A DNA stretch of 5,762 bases from an uncultured Planctomycetaceae bacterium (GTDB lineage Bacteria; Planctomycetota; Planctomycetia; Pirellulales; Lacipirellulaceae). This document shows positions 1-5,055 of the stretch, piece by piece. Made by a program: the position numbers and the translations under genes. The DNA lies in assembly GCA_937860165.1 (NCBI GenBank), contig CALMBE010000045.1, positions 1 through 5,762 on the forward strand. Reading direction: 5' to 3'. The number at the start of each line of letters is the position of its first letter. Position 1 is the first letter of the stretch. Under the pieces are notes generated by a model that was not told the origin of the DNA, ran no database searches, and worked only from the letters and a program-made list of their open reading frames with translations.

Positions 1-6
1 AGTTCT

Positions 7-34
7 CTAGATTCCCGCCTGCGCGGGAATGACG
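7..34 (-). repeat. REP-like palindromic element, copy 1 (dRS3-like core)
   Basis: A 28-bp element whose core has arms ATTCCCGC (11-18) and GCGGGAAT (23-30) around a CTGC loop, with GACG on the right flank. The core fits ATTCCC-N8-GGGAAT, the published form of the neisserial dRS3 repeat. Three more copies lie in this window (748-774, 5129-5156, 5181-5208). This copy runs in the same direction as the one at 5181-5208. It lies beyond the 3' end of hisI. Similarity to dRS3 does not show common origin, because short palindromes of this type occur in many phyla. Confidence 0.8.
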
Positions 35-103
35 GCAAGGGGAATTCCCGGACACCCTCATCTAATCACTAATCTCGATTCGCTATCTCCACTCGTGTCG
101 TCG

Positions 104-135
104 TGGTTCAAATTAGCGCAGTCGGATTTGAACCA
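104..135 (-). terminator. Hairpin beyond the 3' end of hisI (possible terminator)
   Basis: A perfect 10-bp inverted repeat, TGGTTCAAAT (104-113) and ATTTGAACCA (126-135), encloses a 12-nt loop. It begins 6 nt past the hisI stop codon in the direction of hisI transcription. No U-tract follows on the minus strand, so it is not a canonical intrinsic terminator. It may protect the 3' end of the mRNA or work with Rho. In the other direction a short TTTT (139-142) follows, so it could also stop plus-strand transcripts entering hisI. Confidence 0.45.
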
Positions 136-141
136 AAGTTT

Positions 142-546
142 TCAGTCAGGTTTCCGGTACACCTCTTGGGGGTCAAACACCCGCTGGAATTCGACCGTGA
201 AACCCGTACTGTTCCATTTGCGGAAGAAACAAGTGGGATACCCCTTGTGGCAGGCGGCTCCTCCGACTTGATCTACCTGCAACAAAATTGTATCCGCATC
301 GCAGTCGACGTAAATTGCCTGCACTTGTTGAACGTGGCCACTCGATTCCCCTTTTTTCCACAATCGTTGGCGACTGCGGCTGAAGTAGACGGCCGTCCCC
401 GTGGCAAGGGTTTGCTCCCAGGCCGCCTGGTTCATGTACCCCAACATCAAGACTTGGCCAGTGGCGGCGTCTTGGGCTATCGCGGGAAGCAAAGTGTCGG
501 GCCCCGAGAAGGCGGGAACTTCCCCGGGATCGTTTACCGCTGTCAT
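142..546 (-). CDS. hisI: Phosphoribosyl-AMP cyclohydrolase (HisI)
   Basis: A cytoplasmic enzyme of histidine synthesis that opens the purine ring of phosphoribosyl-AMP to give the ProFAR precursor. The 134-aa product matches the usual length of the single-domain enzyme and has no HisE domain fused at its C-terminus. Family signatures visible are LMLGYMN (33-39), [18 protein letters not shown] (54-71), DCDAD (81-85) and a segment with CHKGYPTC (99-106). By family knowledge Asp81, Asp83 and Asp85 bind Mg2+, and Cys82, Cys99 and Cys106 bind Zn2+; all are present. The ATG at 546 is preceded by GAGG about 5 nt upstream, which supports this start. No other his gene is in the window, so it is not in a local his operon. 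Identification is firm. Confidence 0.96.
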   Translation of the reverse strand: MTAVNDPGEVPAFSGPDTLLPAIAQDAATGQVLMLGYMNQAAWEQTLATGTAVYFSRSRQRLWKKGESSGHVQQVQAIYVDCDADTILLQVDQVGGAACHKGYPTCFFRKWNSTGFTVEFQRVFDPQEVYRKPD

Positions 547-667
547 GGGTGCCTCGGCATCATGGGAATGGGGCGCACGACCCCGCGAGCCGTGCTTCGA
601 TCCGTTCAGCCTAATGCTTGAAGCCGGATTCGACTACCTCGATGAGAAATTGGTTATGGGTTAGAAT

Positions 668-698
668 GGGGGCAGGGGACTGGGAGTCAGGGGCTGGG
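668..698 (+). repeat. Imperfect G-rich heptamer array
   Basis: G-runs start at 668, 675, 682, 689/690 and 696, giving a 7-bp period with units such as GGGGGCA, GGGGACT and AGGGGCT. The units resemble the longer array at 5056-5121. A unit of the GGGGACT type read on the other strand is CCCCAGT, the same heptamer as the cyanobacterial STRR1 repeat. Four or more G-runs in a row could form a G-quadruplex. The array lies upstream of hisI and is C-rich in the hisI sense. Confidence 0.7.
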
Positions 699-727
699 TT
701 TGATGAGACTTTGGGACTGTTTTCATT

Positions 728-741
728 CCGCAATCCGCAAT
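728..741 (+). repeat. Tandem heptamer CCGCAAT x2
   Basis: Two exact copies of CCGCAAT lie end to end (728-734 and 735-741). They are followed by ATTGCG (744-749), the inverse complement of CGCAAT, which makes a short dyad. The tract sits between the G-rich heptamer array and REP-like copy 2, and has the same 7-bp unit length as the neighbouring arrays. Confidence 0.6.
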
Positions 742-747
742 CTATTG

Positions 748-774
748 CGTCATCCCGCGCAGGCGGGAATGGCG
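748..774 (+). repeat. REP-like palindromic element, copy 2 (degenerate)
   Basis: A 27-bp relative of the elements at 7-34, 5129-5156 and 5181-5208, in the CGTCAT-first direction. The arms are ATCCCGC (752-758) and GCGGGAAT (763-770) around GCAG. One T has been lost from the left arm, so it no longer fits ATTCCC-N8-GGGAAT exactly, and the right flank has changed from CCAG to GGCG. It is flanked on both sides by heptamer-periodic tracts. Confidence 0.75.
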
Positions 775-790
775 GTTTATAACTTCTTCT

Positions 791-825
791 TCCTCCCTCA
801 GTCCTCCCCCCTCCTCCCCCAGCCC
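791..825 (-). repeat. C-rich heptamer array, mirror of the one at 668
   Basis: Five 7-bp units can be set in phase from 791: TCCTCCC, TCAGTCC, TCCCCCC, TCCTCCC and CCAGCCC, each ending in CC. The G-rich strand is the minus strand, opposite to the array at 668-698. The two arrays therefore flank REP-like copy 2 in inverted orientation. It is degenerate compared with the array at 5056-5121. Confidence 0.55.
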
Positions 826-876
826 GGAGAAAATCACAGCTCAATCCCTACGATCCGCACTTCGGGCAAGACTGAG

Positions 877-940
877 CTATTCGGTCTGGTTTCTCAATTT
901 CTGGAGGGCACCGCTTCTTCAAGCCGATGAGACCGAATAG
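877..940 (+). other. Long perfect inverted repeat upstream of the GT2-like gene
   Basis: CTATTCGGTCT (877-887) and AGACCGAATAG (930-940) form a perfect 11-bp stem over a 42-nt loop. The loop carries a smaller hairpin, GCTT (913-916) with AAGC (921-924) around CTTC. No U-tract follows. It could be part of a structured 5' leader, the remains of a small inverted-repeat element, or a protein-binding dyad. Its function is not known. Confidence 0.5.
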
Positions 941-979
941 GAGACGCAAGATTCTCCATAAAGGCCTTTACTAGTTTCG

Positions 980-1010
980 GCCCCCACTCGCTCGACGCGA
1001 TTTGGGGGGC
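980..1010 (+). promoter_or_regulatory. Stable hairpin just ahead of the GT2-like gene's RBS
   Basis: GCCCCC (980-985) pairs with GGGGGC (1005-1010), and an inner TCGC (988-991) pairs with GCGA (997-1000) over the loop TCGAC. One internal loop separates the two helices. The structure ends 10 nt before the GGGAG SD site at 1021-1025. A GC-rich helix placed there could limit ribosome access or protect the transcript. No U-tract follows on either strand, so it is not a simple terminator. Confidence 0.45.
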
Positions 1011-1032
1011 GACTACCGCTGGGAGCCAAGCC

Positions 1033-1632
1033 TTGAACAAGCCGTTAACCGTCGTCTTGCCCATGCACAACATGGAGCGGCAAATCCGTTCCTCGGTGCA
1101 TGATCTGTTGGAATTGTCGGTTTTAGTTCGTGTCGAGTTCCAATTGGTGATTGTCGACGATGGCTCTTCGGACGAGACCTACGAAACCGCTTGTGAACTA
1201 GCTCGACGCTACCCCCAGATTATGGTCTTACGGCAACCCTTCCGAAGTGGATTAAGTGCCATTATTGAATTAGTGCGTAATCGGTTGTCGGTGGACATGG
1301 TGATGCTCCACGACGGTGTTAGCCCGATCGGCTCCAGAGAGCTCAAGGATCTGCTGCTGAGTCTTGGGGCTCCAGAACAGGAGATTTCCTCCTCAAACAC
1401 GACGGAGCGGGAGTCGCGCGGATCACGACGATTTGCCGCTGTCCGCGCTCTGCACGACAATATGGAACATGCCCATCGCAAGGTGCTGGGATTTGCTTGG
1501 ATCAAAATCGAGAAGCCCCTCGTTCCCCGGCGCCGCAGCATGCTCCAAACTTCCGAAAATCCTGCAAACGTAGGAATCCCCGTTGCAAGTTTCCTGATTA
1601 ATTTGCCTTCAGGCCTTTCCACGAACCATTAG
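1033..1632 (+). CDS. Short GT2-like glycosyltransferase-fold protein
   Basis: A 199-aa protein whose first 95 residues look like the nucleotide-binding half of a family 2 (GT-A) glycosyltransferase. It has a beta1 strand TVVLPMHN (6-13), a helix, then LVIVDDGSSDET (38-49) with the Asp pair 42/43 that holds the nucleotide in this family. Where a DxD metal-binding motif is expected (about residue 91) the sequence is MLHDG, with only one Asp. After residue 115 the resemblance stops and the tail is Ser/Arg-rich. Full GT2 domains are longer, so this is a reduced or diverged member that may have lost catalysis. The TTG start is chosen because GGGAG lies 7 nt upstream and because the next Met codons would remove beta1. 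No membrane segment is seen. It stands alone and its substrate cannot be predicted. Confidence 0.75.
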   Translation: MNKPLTVVLPMHNMERQIRSSVHDLLELSVLVRVEFQLVIVDDGSSDETYETACELARRYPQIMVLRQPFRSGLSAIIELVRNRLSVDMVMLHDGVSPIGSRELKDLLLSLGAPEQEISSSNTTERESRGSRRFAAVRALHDNMEHAHRKVLGFAWIKIEKPLVPRRRSMLQTSENPANVGIPVASFLINLPSGLSTNH

Positions 1633-1649
1633 CGATTTGACACTCCATT

Positions 1650-1700
1650 GGGGTAATCACTCCGCACAAGAGCTTTACTAAAGCAGATCCTGATTACCCC
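1650..1700. repeat. Nested inverted repeat after the GT2-like gene
   Basis: Outer arms GGGGTAATCA (1650-1659) and TGATTACCCC (1691-1700) are perfect 10-bp complements. Within the 31-bp interior is a second perfect palindrome, GCTTTACTAAAGC (1672-1684, 6-bp arms around one C). It begins 18 nt past the stop codon of the preceding gene. No U-tract follows, so it may be a 3'-end stabilising or Rho-associated structure, or the remains of a small mobile element. Confidence 0.55.
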
Positions 1701-2051
1701 GCGCTTGCTGGGCGTGTAAGAACCGTGTAATGTAGGAAGTGTCCAGTTCGGTAACTTTTCTAGAGTGGTCACTAGCACGATTTGACTAGTTCGGAAAGCG
1801 TGGCCAAGTTGTCCGATTAAAACCGGAAGTCAGCGAACTTCTGCCCGGGTGCCCTGCGTAGAAACCACCAATATTTTCGGCTTGCAATCGAATCTAGGCC
1901 TGAATACGATTGAAAGCGTTCGACAGAAGGGTGACATTTTTGGATTTTGCAGCAGGGATGGAGACAACGGGAGGATTGAGTTTAGTACCTGGACGCTCGT
2001 CGTGAGAAATGACCTCTCTCGGCTGGTTGGTTAGACGAGGCGTCGACATCT

Positions 2052-2084
2052 CGCAACTTAAAGGCAAGATTGCCGTTTGTTGCG
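2052..2084 (+). other. Bulged hairpin upstream of the HTH-like gene
   Basis: CGCAAC (2052-2057) pairs with GTTGCG (2079-2084). Inside, AAA pairs with TTT, and GGCA (2063-2066) pairs with TGCC (2071-2074) over an AGAT loop. This gives about 13 bp with two small bulges. The T-rich TTCTTAT follows directly, so a weak terminator or attenuator is possible. It ends 151 nt before the start of the HTH-like gene. Confidence 0.35.
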
Positions 2085-2235
2085 TTCTTATCAAATTCGT
2101 TGATTTACCAGCATTTTTTCGGAACGCACTTCGTGCCAGAGGTCTGGCGATATCATTTGCTTGGACTTGGATCGCACGATCTCAAGAGGCACCCTTTTCA
2201 ATTCGGGCATTCTGCCCTGCGGAGGAACACGCAAA

Positions 2236-2802
2236 ATGAGTACTTGTGAATATAACTGTGAAAGCAATGGCAACGGCTATGAAGTACCGATCACACGACT
2301 TTCATTGCCAACAACATCAGTTAACGGATCTCAACCGACCACCAAGCTCCATCGTATTCAAGAGGTCTGTGGCCAACAAGGTGTCACAATTCGCTCGCTC
2401 ACGCGCAAGATGGATTTGAATGCCGACGAGATTCGTGATCAAAGCAGCCCTCAAGCTGATCTAAGAATCTCCGACCTGCTGCGTTGGCAAAAGGTCTTGG
2501 AAGTGCCACTGGTCGATTTGCTCGTGGAAGCCGATGGGGCCTTGTCCGAGCCTGTCAAACGGCGGGCCAGCATGTTGCGAGTCATGAAGACTGCCAAGGC
2601 AATTCTTGAGTCAGCCCACGACCGCTCGGTCAAACGAATGGCCACCATGCTCGTGAGCCAACTCGTCGAGATCATGCCCGAGCTCGAGGAAGTCTCGGCC
2701 TGGCACACCGTCGGCCAACGCCGCACGCAACACGAATTGGGGCGGATCGTGGAACGCACGATTCCTGACAACTTCTTCAACGATAATTCCCGAGGCCACT
2801 AG
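2236..2802 (+). CDS. XRE/HTH-like protein with a helical C-terminal domain
   Basis: A 188-aa soluble protein. Residues 1-36 are a polar, probably disordered lead. Residues about 38-98 follow the layout of a Cro/C1-type helix-turn-helix: a first helix (LHRIQEVCGQQG), VTIRSLTRKM as the second helix, LNADEIRDQ at the recognition helix, then ISDLLRWQKVLEVPLVDLL, which matches the closing helices with their L-x-V-x-L-x-x-L spacing. The remainder (104-175) is charged and predicted helical and may mediate dimerisation. The start at 2236 is set by GGAGG at 2221-2225, 10 nt upstream; the frame is open further upstream but without an SD site. The likely role is a DNA-binding regulator, but the recognition helix is unusual (acidic, few Gln/Ser/Arg contacts), so a non-DNA-binding adaptor is possible. 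No partner gene adjoins it, and a strong terminator follows. Confidence 0.75.
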   Translation: MSTCEYNCESNGNGYEVPITRLSLPTTSVNGSQPTTKLHRIQEVCGQQGVTIRSLTRKMDLNADEIRDQSSPQADLRISDLLRWQKVLEVPLVDLLVEADGALSEPVKRRASMLRVMKTAKAILESAHDRSVKRMATMLVSQLVEIMPELEEVSAWHTVGQRRTQHELGRIVERTIPDNFFNDNSRGH

Positions 2803-2844
2803 CCGGATCTAAGTGCTGGCAATTCTCACTTGCTGGCTCACGCG

Positions 2845-2890
2845 GCCAACACCCGATTGCTCATGTGGGGAGTGCGGGTGTTGGCTTTTT
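2845..2890 (+). terminator. Intrinsic terminator of the HTH-like gene
   Basis: GCCAACACCCG (2845-2855) and CGGGTGTTGGC (2875-2885) form a perfect 11-bp stem over a 19-nt loop, followed at once by TTTTT (2886-2890). It serves the plus-strand gene that ends at 2802. The convergent minus-strand gene stops 4 bp away at 2895. Read from that side the same hairpin has no U-tract, so for that gene it would be only a 3'-end structure. Confidence 0.9.
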
Positions 2891-2894
2891 CACC

Positions 2895-3674
2895 TCACGA
2901 GTGAAGTACCGACTGGACTTCGTGGAATAATTCCTGGCTACTGGCAACGCAGTAGTCTCCTTGGGCGACTTGATCCTCGCCTCCCGCAAACGAAGCGGTC
3001 ACGCCACCCGCCTCTGCCACGAGAAGCACCCCAGCGGCGGAATCCCAACTGTGGATAAAATTGGCCCAGTGGGCATCAAGCCGCCCACAAGCCACGTAGG
3101 CCAGATTCAATGCCGCCGAACCTGTCCGTCTTACCGCTTGGCAAATGGGGCTCACTTTCATAAACGCCAAGATGTCAGGCGAATCGGACTGGGGGCTCGG
3201 GGGAAAGCTCACAGCCACCAACGCTTGGTGAAGCTGGGTAGTTTTGCTTACCCGAATCGATTTTCCATTTAGTTGGCTTCCTTTGCCACGCTCGGCAATA
3301 AAGCATTCCTGGGCTAGCGGGTCGAAAATGGCACCGGCGATCAATTCCCCCTTGTGAACCACCGCTACCGAGACGGCATAACAGGGAAACCCGTGAACGT
3401 AGTTCGTTGTTCCATCTAGGGGGTCTACCACCCAGCAGTAGGGCAATTCAAGCTGCTGGGGATCGGGGCTTTCCTCGCCGAGGAATCCATGATCGGGATA
3501 TTCCCGCGAGATAAGTGTCCGTATCGCTCTTTGAGAGGCTAAATCTGCGTCGGTAACCAGATCGCAGGCCGATTTTTCTCGGGTCGAAAACCGATCTCGC
3601 CAAGCGAGTAATTCCTGGCCTCCAGCGCGGGCGGCCTCCTCGCACAGGGCTTTAAGGGGTCCCGAATCTTGCAT
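2895..3674 (-). CDS. Inositol monophosphatase family protein (SuhB-like)
   Basis: A 259-aa member of the Mg2+- or Li+-sensitive phosphatase family, which hydrolyses phosphate from inositol phosphates or related esters. Motifs in order are DLVTDAD (38-44), GEES (66-69), WVVDPLDGTTNYVHGFP (81-97) and SWDSAAG (209-215). By family knowledge the metal ligands are the first Glu of GEES (67), Asp84, Asp87 and Asp211; all are present, so it should be active. The length fits the usual 260-270 aa. The frame is open upstream to 3770, but the ATG at 3674 is chosen because AAGAGAG lies 6 nt before it and the extra 32 residues would precede the family's N-terminus. Homologues act on inositol-1-phosphate, histidinol phosphate (HisN) or other esters, and the sequence alone does not say which. 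It is a single gene. Confidence 0.93.
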   Translation of the reverse strand: MQDSGPLKALCEEAARAGGQELLAWRDRFSTREKSACDLVTDADLASQRAIRTLISREYPDHGFLGEESPDPQQLELPYCWVVDPLDGTTNYVHGFPCYAVSVAVVHKGELIAGAIFDPLAQECFIAERGKGSQLNGKSIRVSKTTQLHQALVAVSFPPSPQSDSPDILAFMKVSPICQAVRRTGSAALNLAYVACGRLDAHWANFIHSWDSAAGVLLVAEAGGVTASFAGGEDQVAQGDYCVASSQELFHEVQSVLHS

Positions 3675-3787
3675 TGAAAGCTCTCTTGAATCGCATTCGT
3701 CATAAAAGGTGTGGATACGTAAGACTCTATCGAATAAGTAATAACGTCGAATCGTATCAAAATTGCACACCAGCCGCCGGGAAAAAC

Positions 3788-3808
3788 TCTTAAAGAATTC
3801 TTAAAGAA
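3788..3808. promoter_or_regulatory. Tandem 10-mer TCTTAAAGAA, candidate operator or UP element
   Basis: TCTTAAAGAA occurs twice, at 3788-3797 and 3799-3808, with an 11-bp period, about one helical turn. The junction creates a perfect palindrome AAGAATTCTT (3793-3802). It ends 3 bp before the -35 box at 3812-3817, a place where UP elements or activator sites act. No known regulator site is recognised. Confidence 0.45.
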
Positions 3809-3811
3809 AGC

Positions 3812-3839
3812 TGGACACGGCTGATGGAATGAGTAAAAT
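3812..3839 (+). promoter_or_regulatory. Sigma70-like promoter for the 3846-4001 transcript
   Basis: TGGACA (3812-3817, 5 of 6 matches to TTGACA) and TAAAAT (3834-3839, 5 of 6 matches to TATAAT) are separated by 16 bp. Transcription would begin near 3846. This is the best promoter match in the window. It points away from the phosphatase gene and towards the terminator at 3963-4001. Confidence 0.55.
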
Positions 3840-3845
3840 CACGGG

Positions 3846-4001
3846 TGAGGGCATAGTTAGGTGTCGAATGCTGCCAGATATTCCAACCGCTCTCGGGTGG
3901 AAGGTGATGGCCTAATCTTTATTATCCCCCCAAGTTAGTATTCGGCCTCTTCTCTGTTCCGGCCCCGTCGATACACTTCGGTGTTCGACGGGGTTTTTTT
4001 T
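3846..4001 (+). ncRNA. Candidate small RNA or attenuating leader (about 155 nt)
   Basis: A plus-strand segment bounded by a good promoter and a very strong intrinsic terminator, with no coding frame in it. The nearest upstream plus-strand gene already has its own terminator at 2845-2890, and the gene between is on the other strand, so this terminator needs a transcript of its own. The segment can fold: TTAGG (3857-3861) with CCTAA (3911-3915), and within it GCCA (3873-3876) with TGGC (3908-3911), then TTCCA (3881-3885) with TGGAA (3898-3902). The internal loop between the last two helices has GA opposite GA, somewhat like a kink-turn. I do not recognise SRP RNA, RNase P, tmRNA, 6S RNA or a known riboswitch. 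Either a stand-alone sRNA or a leader of the gene at 4061 fits. Confidence 0.5.
3963..4001 (+). terminator. Strong intrinsic terminator with a cUUCGg tetraloop
   Basis: CCCCGTCGA (3963-3971) pairs with TCGACGGGG (3985-3993), and ACAC (3973-3976) pairs with GTGT (3981-3984) around TTCG. One T (3972) is bulged. The loop is the very stable C(UUCG)G form. Eight T residues follow (3994-4001). It lies 59 nt before the next start codon and does not follow any annotated plus-strand gene. Confidence 0.93.
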
Positions 4002-4060
4002 GTTGGCTGACAGATTCGCTCCATCCCCCATCCTTTCGCTTTTTTCCCAAATTCTTGGCG

Positions 4061-4816
4061 ATGGCACAGCAACTCGCTCCTCACTGCGAACCTCTCTGGC
4101 AACTACTCAATCACCGGGCTGCCCTTCGTGCCTCCCTGCTATCGGCTGATGTAAATCTCCACCAACCACAGCTCGGACTCCAAAGTCTCGTCTGGAATTC
4201 CAATGGAATACCTGGGCACTTGCTGGGTGTGACAGTCGCCTTGCAGGACGAATCCACGCCGGCAAGCATGTTCGTCCATGAACATTATGTCCGCGGCATC
4301 GACCTCGTTGCCAATTTCCCGCAATCTCAAAATCAACCCTTCACAGTGCAGACTTATTGGCGCGCCGAGAAAGTCGCGCGGGGCGTCCAAATCGACGCCA
4401 TCCTCTCGCTGCAAACGTCGCTCCTGGAGTGCTATCCCCGCGTCACGATCTCAACGCAACTTCCGGCCAATGAGATTTGGATGGTTCCCCCCGGCGTCGC
4501 AACTGCACGGTTGCTGACCGACTGGAATTCCGCAACGACGGTGCCTCATCTTTCGGCCACGTTGCTGCGAGGCACGGACGATTCTTGGAGTTACTGCGAA
4601 ATGACCCACCCCGAGGATCAAGGAACCGTGGAGATTCGGTCCCCACGCGAAGGGTTCTGCCAAGTCCAGCGAACACTGGGTGGCGATTTCCAAGAAAAGG
4701 GCGTCATCCGTCGAATGCGTATCCGAGGCGTGTTCCTGCCCCGCGCGAACGACTTAGAATCAGCCGCAGAGATCTTTGCTGACTTCGCCGCCGCCCCCGC
4801 ACCGCTCACTGCGTAG
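4061..4816 (+). CDS. Conserved-looking hypothetical protein, unknown function
   Basis: I do not recognise this 251-aa protein. It has no signal peptide, membrane segment, coiled coil or metal-binding cluster. The middle (40-225) alternates short hydrophobic and polar stretches in a way that suggests a mainly beta fold; it holds VHEHYVRGIDLVANFP (72-87) and ends with RRMRIRGVFLPR (217-228). A helix (DLESAAEIFADF, 231-242) and an Ala/Pro tail follow. The whole frame is open over 750 bp with codon use like its neighbours, which supports a real gene. The start is uncertain: ATG at 4061 is preferred, with TTG at 4055 two codons upstream, and neither has an SD site. It lies 59 nt past a strong terminator, so it is either read through from 3846 under control or has its own promoter in the T-rich stretch between. 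Confidence 0.8.
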   Translation: MAQQLAPHCEPLWQLLNHRAALRASLLSADVNLHQPQLGLQSLVWNSNGIPGHLLGVTVALQDESTPASMFVHEHYVRGIDLVANFPQSQNQPFTVQTYWRAEKVARGVQIDAILSLQTSLLECYPRVTISTQLPANEIWMVPPGVATARLLTDWNSATTVPHLSATLLRGTDDSWSYCEMTHPEDQGTVEIRSPREGFCQVQRTLGGDFQEKGVIRRMRIRGVFLPRANDLESAAEIFADFAAAPAPLTA

Positions 4817-5055
4817 TGAAATCGGTACTCTCAGCCGCAACGCCCAGGTTAGTTTGGGCCTGTAAGGAATTCTGTGTCGCTAGCATCAGCTAGCACCAAA
4901 TTTAGCGAGTTCTTTGCATCACCTACAAACTATTGACACAAAAATCTTTACACCCTCAAAATTGCGGGCTATAGGGGTAATTCGGAAAGTCCGGTCTAAA
5001 AGGGTAAATCCGGTTTTGCAGGCAGGCAGAGTTTAGCTAGATTGCCCAGATTTGG
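4817..5055. other. Gap after the unknown gene, no gene seen
   Basis: No coding frame is supported. Small inverted repeats occur: GCCCA (4842-4846) with TGGGC (4855-4859), and GCTAGC twice around ATCA (4879-4894). Neither has a U-tract, so no clear terminator for the preceding gene is found. Two related segments, GGGTAATTCGG (from 4976) and GGGTAAATCCGG (from 5002), are repeated directly about 26 bp apart. Confidence 0.5.
4933..4962 (+). promoter_or_regulatory. Possible sigma70 promoter, perhaps for hslV
   Basis: A perfect TTGACA (4933-4938) is followed after 18 bp by CAAAAT (4957-4962, 4 of 6 matches). If used, the hslV message would have a 5' leader of roughly 380 nt that includes the G-rich heptamer array and both REP-like hairpins. 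The weak -10 box and the long distance make this uncertain. Confidence 0.3.

Larger units (their letters stand above)
547..1032. other. Divergent intergenic region between hisI and the GT2-like gene
   Basis: This gap contains no credible gene; open frames on both strands here run through low-complexity G/C-rich repeat DNA. It must hold the promoters of hisI (leftward) and of the GT2-like gene (rightward), but I find no convincing -35/-10 pair for either. The middle (668-825) is repeat DNA listed separately. The right third (877-1010) consists of two strong inverted repeats next to the ribosome binding site of the following gene. Confidence 0.6.
1633..2235. other. 600-bp gap without a convincing gene
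   Basis: Open frames at 1849-2034 and 2009-2239 lack an SD site, family motifs and a sensible composition, and I do not call them. The gap holds a nested inverted repeat at 1650-1700 and a hairpin at 2052-2084, listed separately. A weak promoter-like pair, TTGCAA (1882-1887) and TACGAT (1905-1910) with 17-bp spacing (4 of 6 matches each), could serve the HTH-like gene 330 bp downstream, but such a match is not rare by chance. The length suggests decayed coding sequence or an undetected RNA. Confidence 0.5.

Noticed and set aside
101..135. tRNA-like GGTTCAAAT segment
   Set aside because: It resembles a T-loop, but no acceptor, D or anticodon arm surrounds it. The segment is one arm of a simple inverted repeat.
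611..844. 77-aa minus-strand frame
   Set aside because: It is a translation of heptamer and REP-like repeat DNA, giving Gly- and Pro-rich low-complexity sequence.
1209..1622. 137-aa minus-strand frame opposite the GT2-like gene
   Set aside because: It has an Arg/Ser-rich shadow composition, and the plus-strand frame has recognisable GT2 motifs and an SD site.
1849..2034. 61-aa plus-strand frame with a GTG start
   Set aside because: It has no SD site, no motif and no sign of coding bias.
2161..2235. 25-residue extension of the HTH-like gene from a TTG
   Set aside because: The SD site GGAGG at 2221-2225 lies inside it and points to the ATG at 2236.
3675..3770. N-terminal extension of the phosphatase by 32 residues
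   Set aside because: The family begins near the ATG at 3674, which has AAGAGAG 6 nt upstream. The extension has neither homology nor a ribosome binding site.
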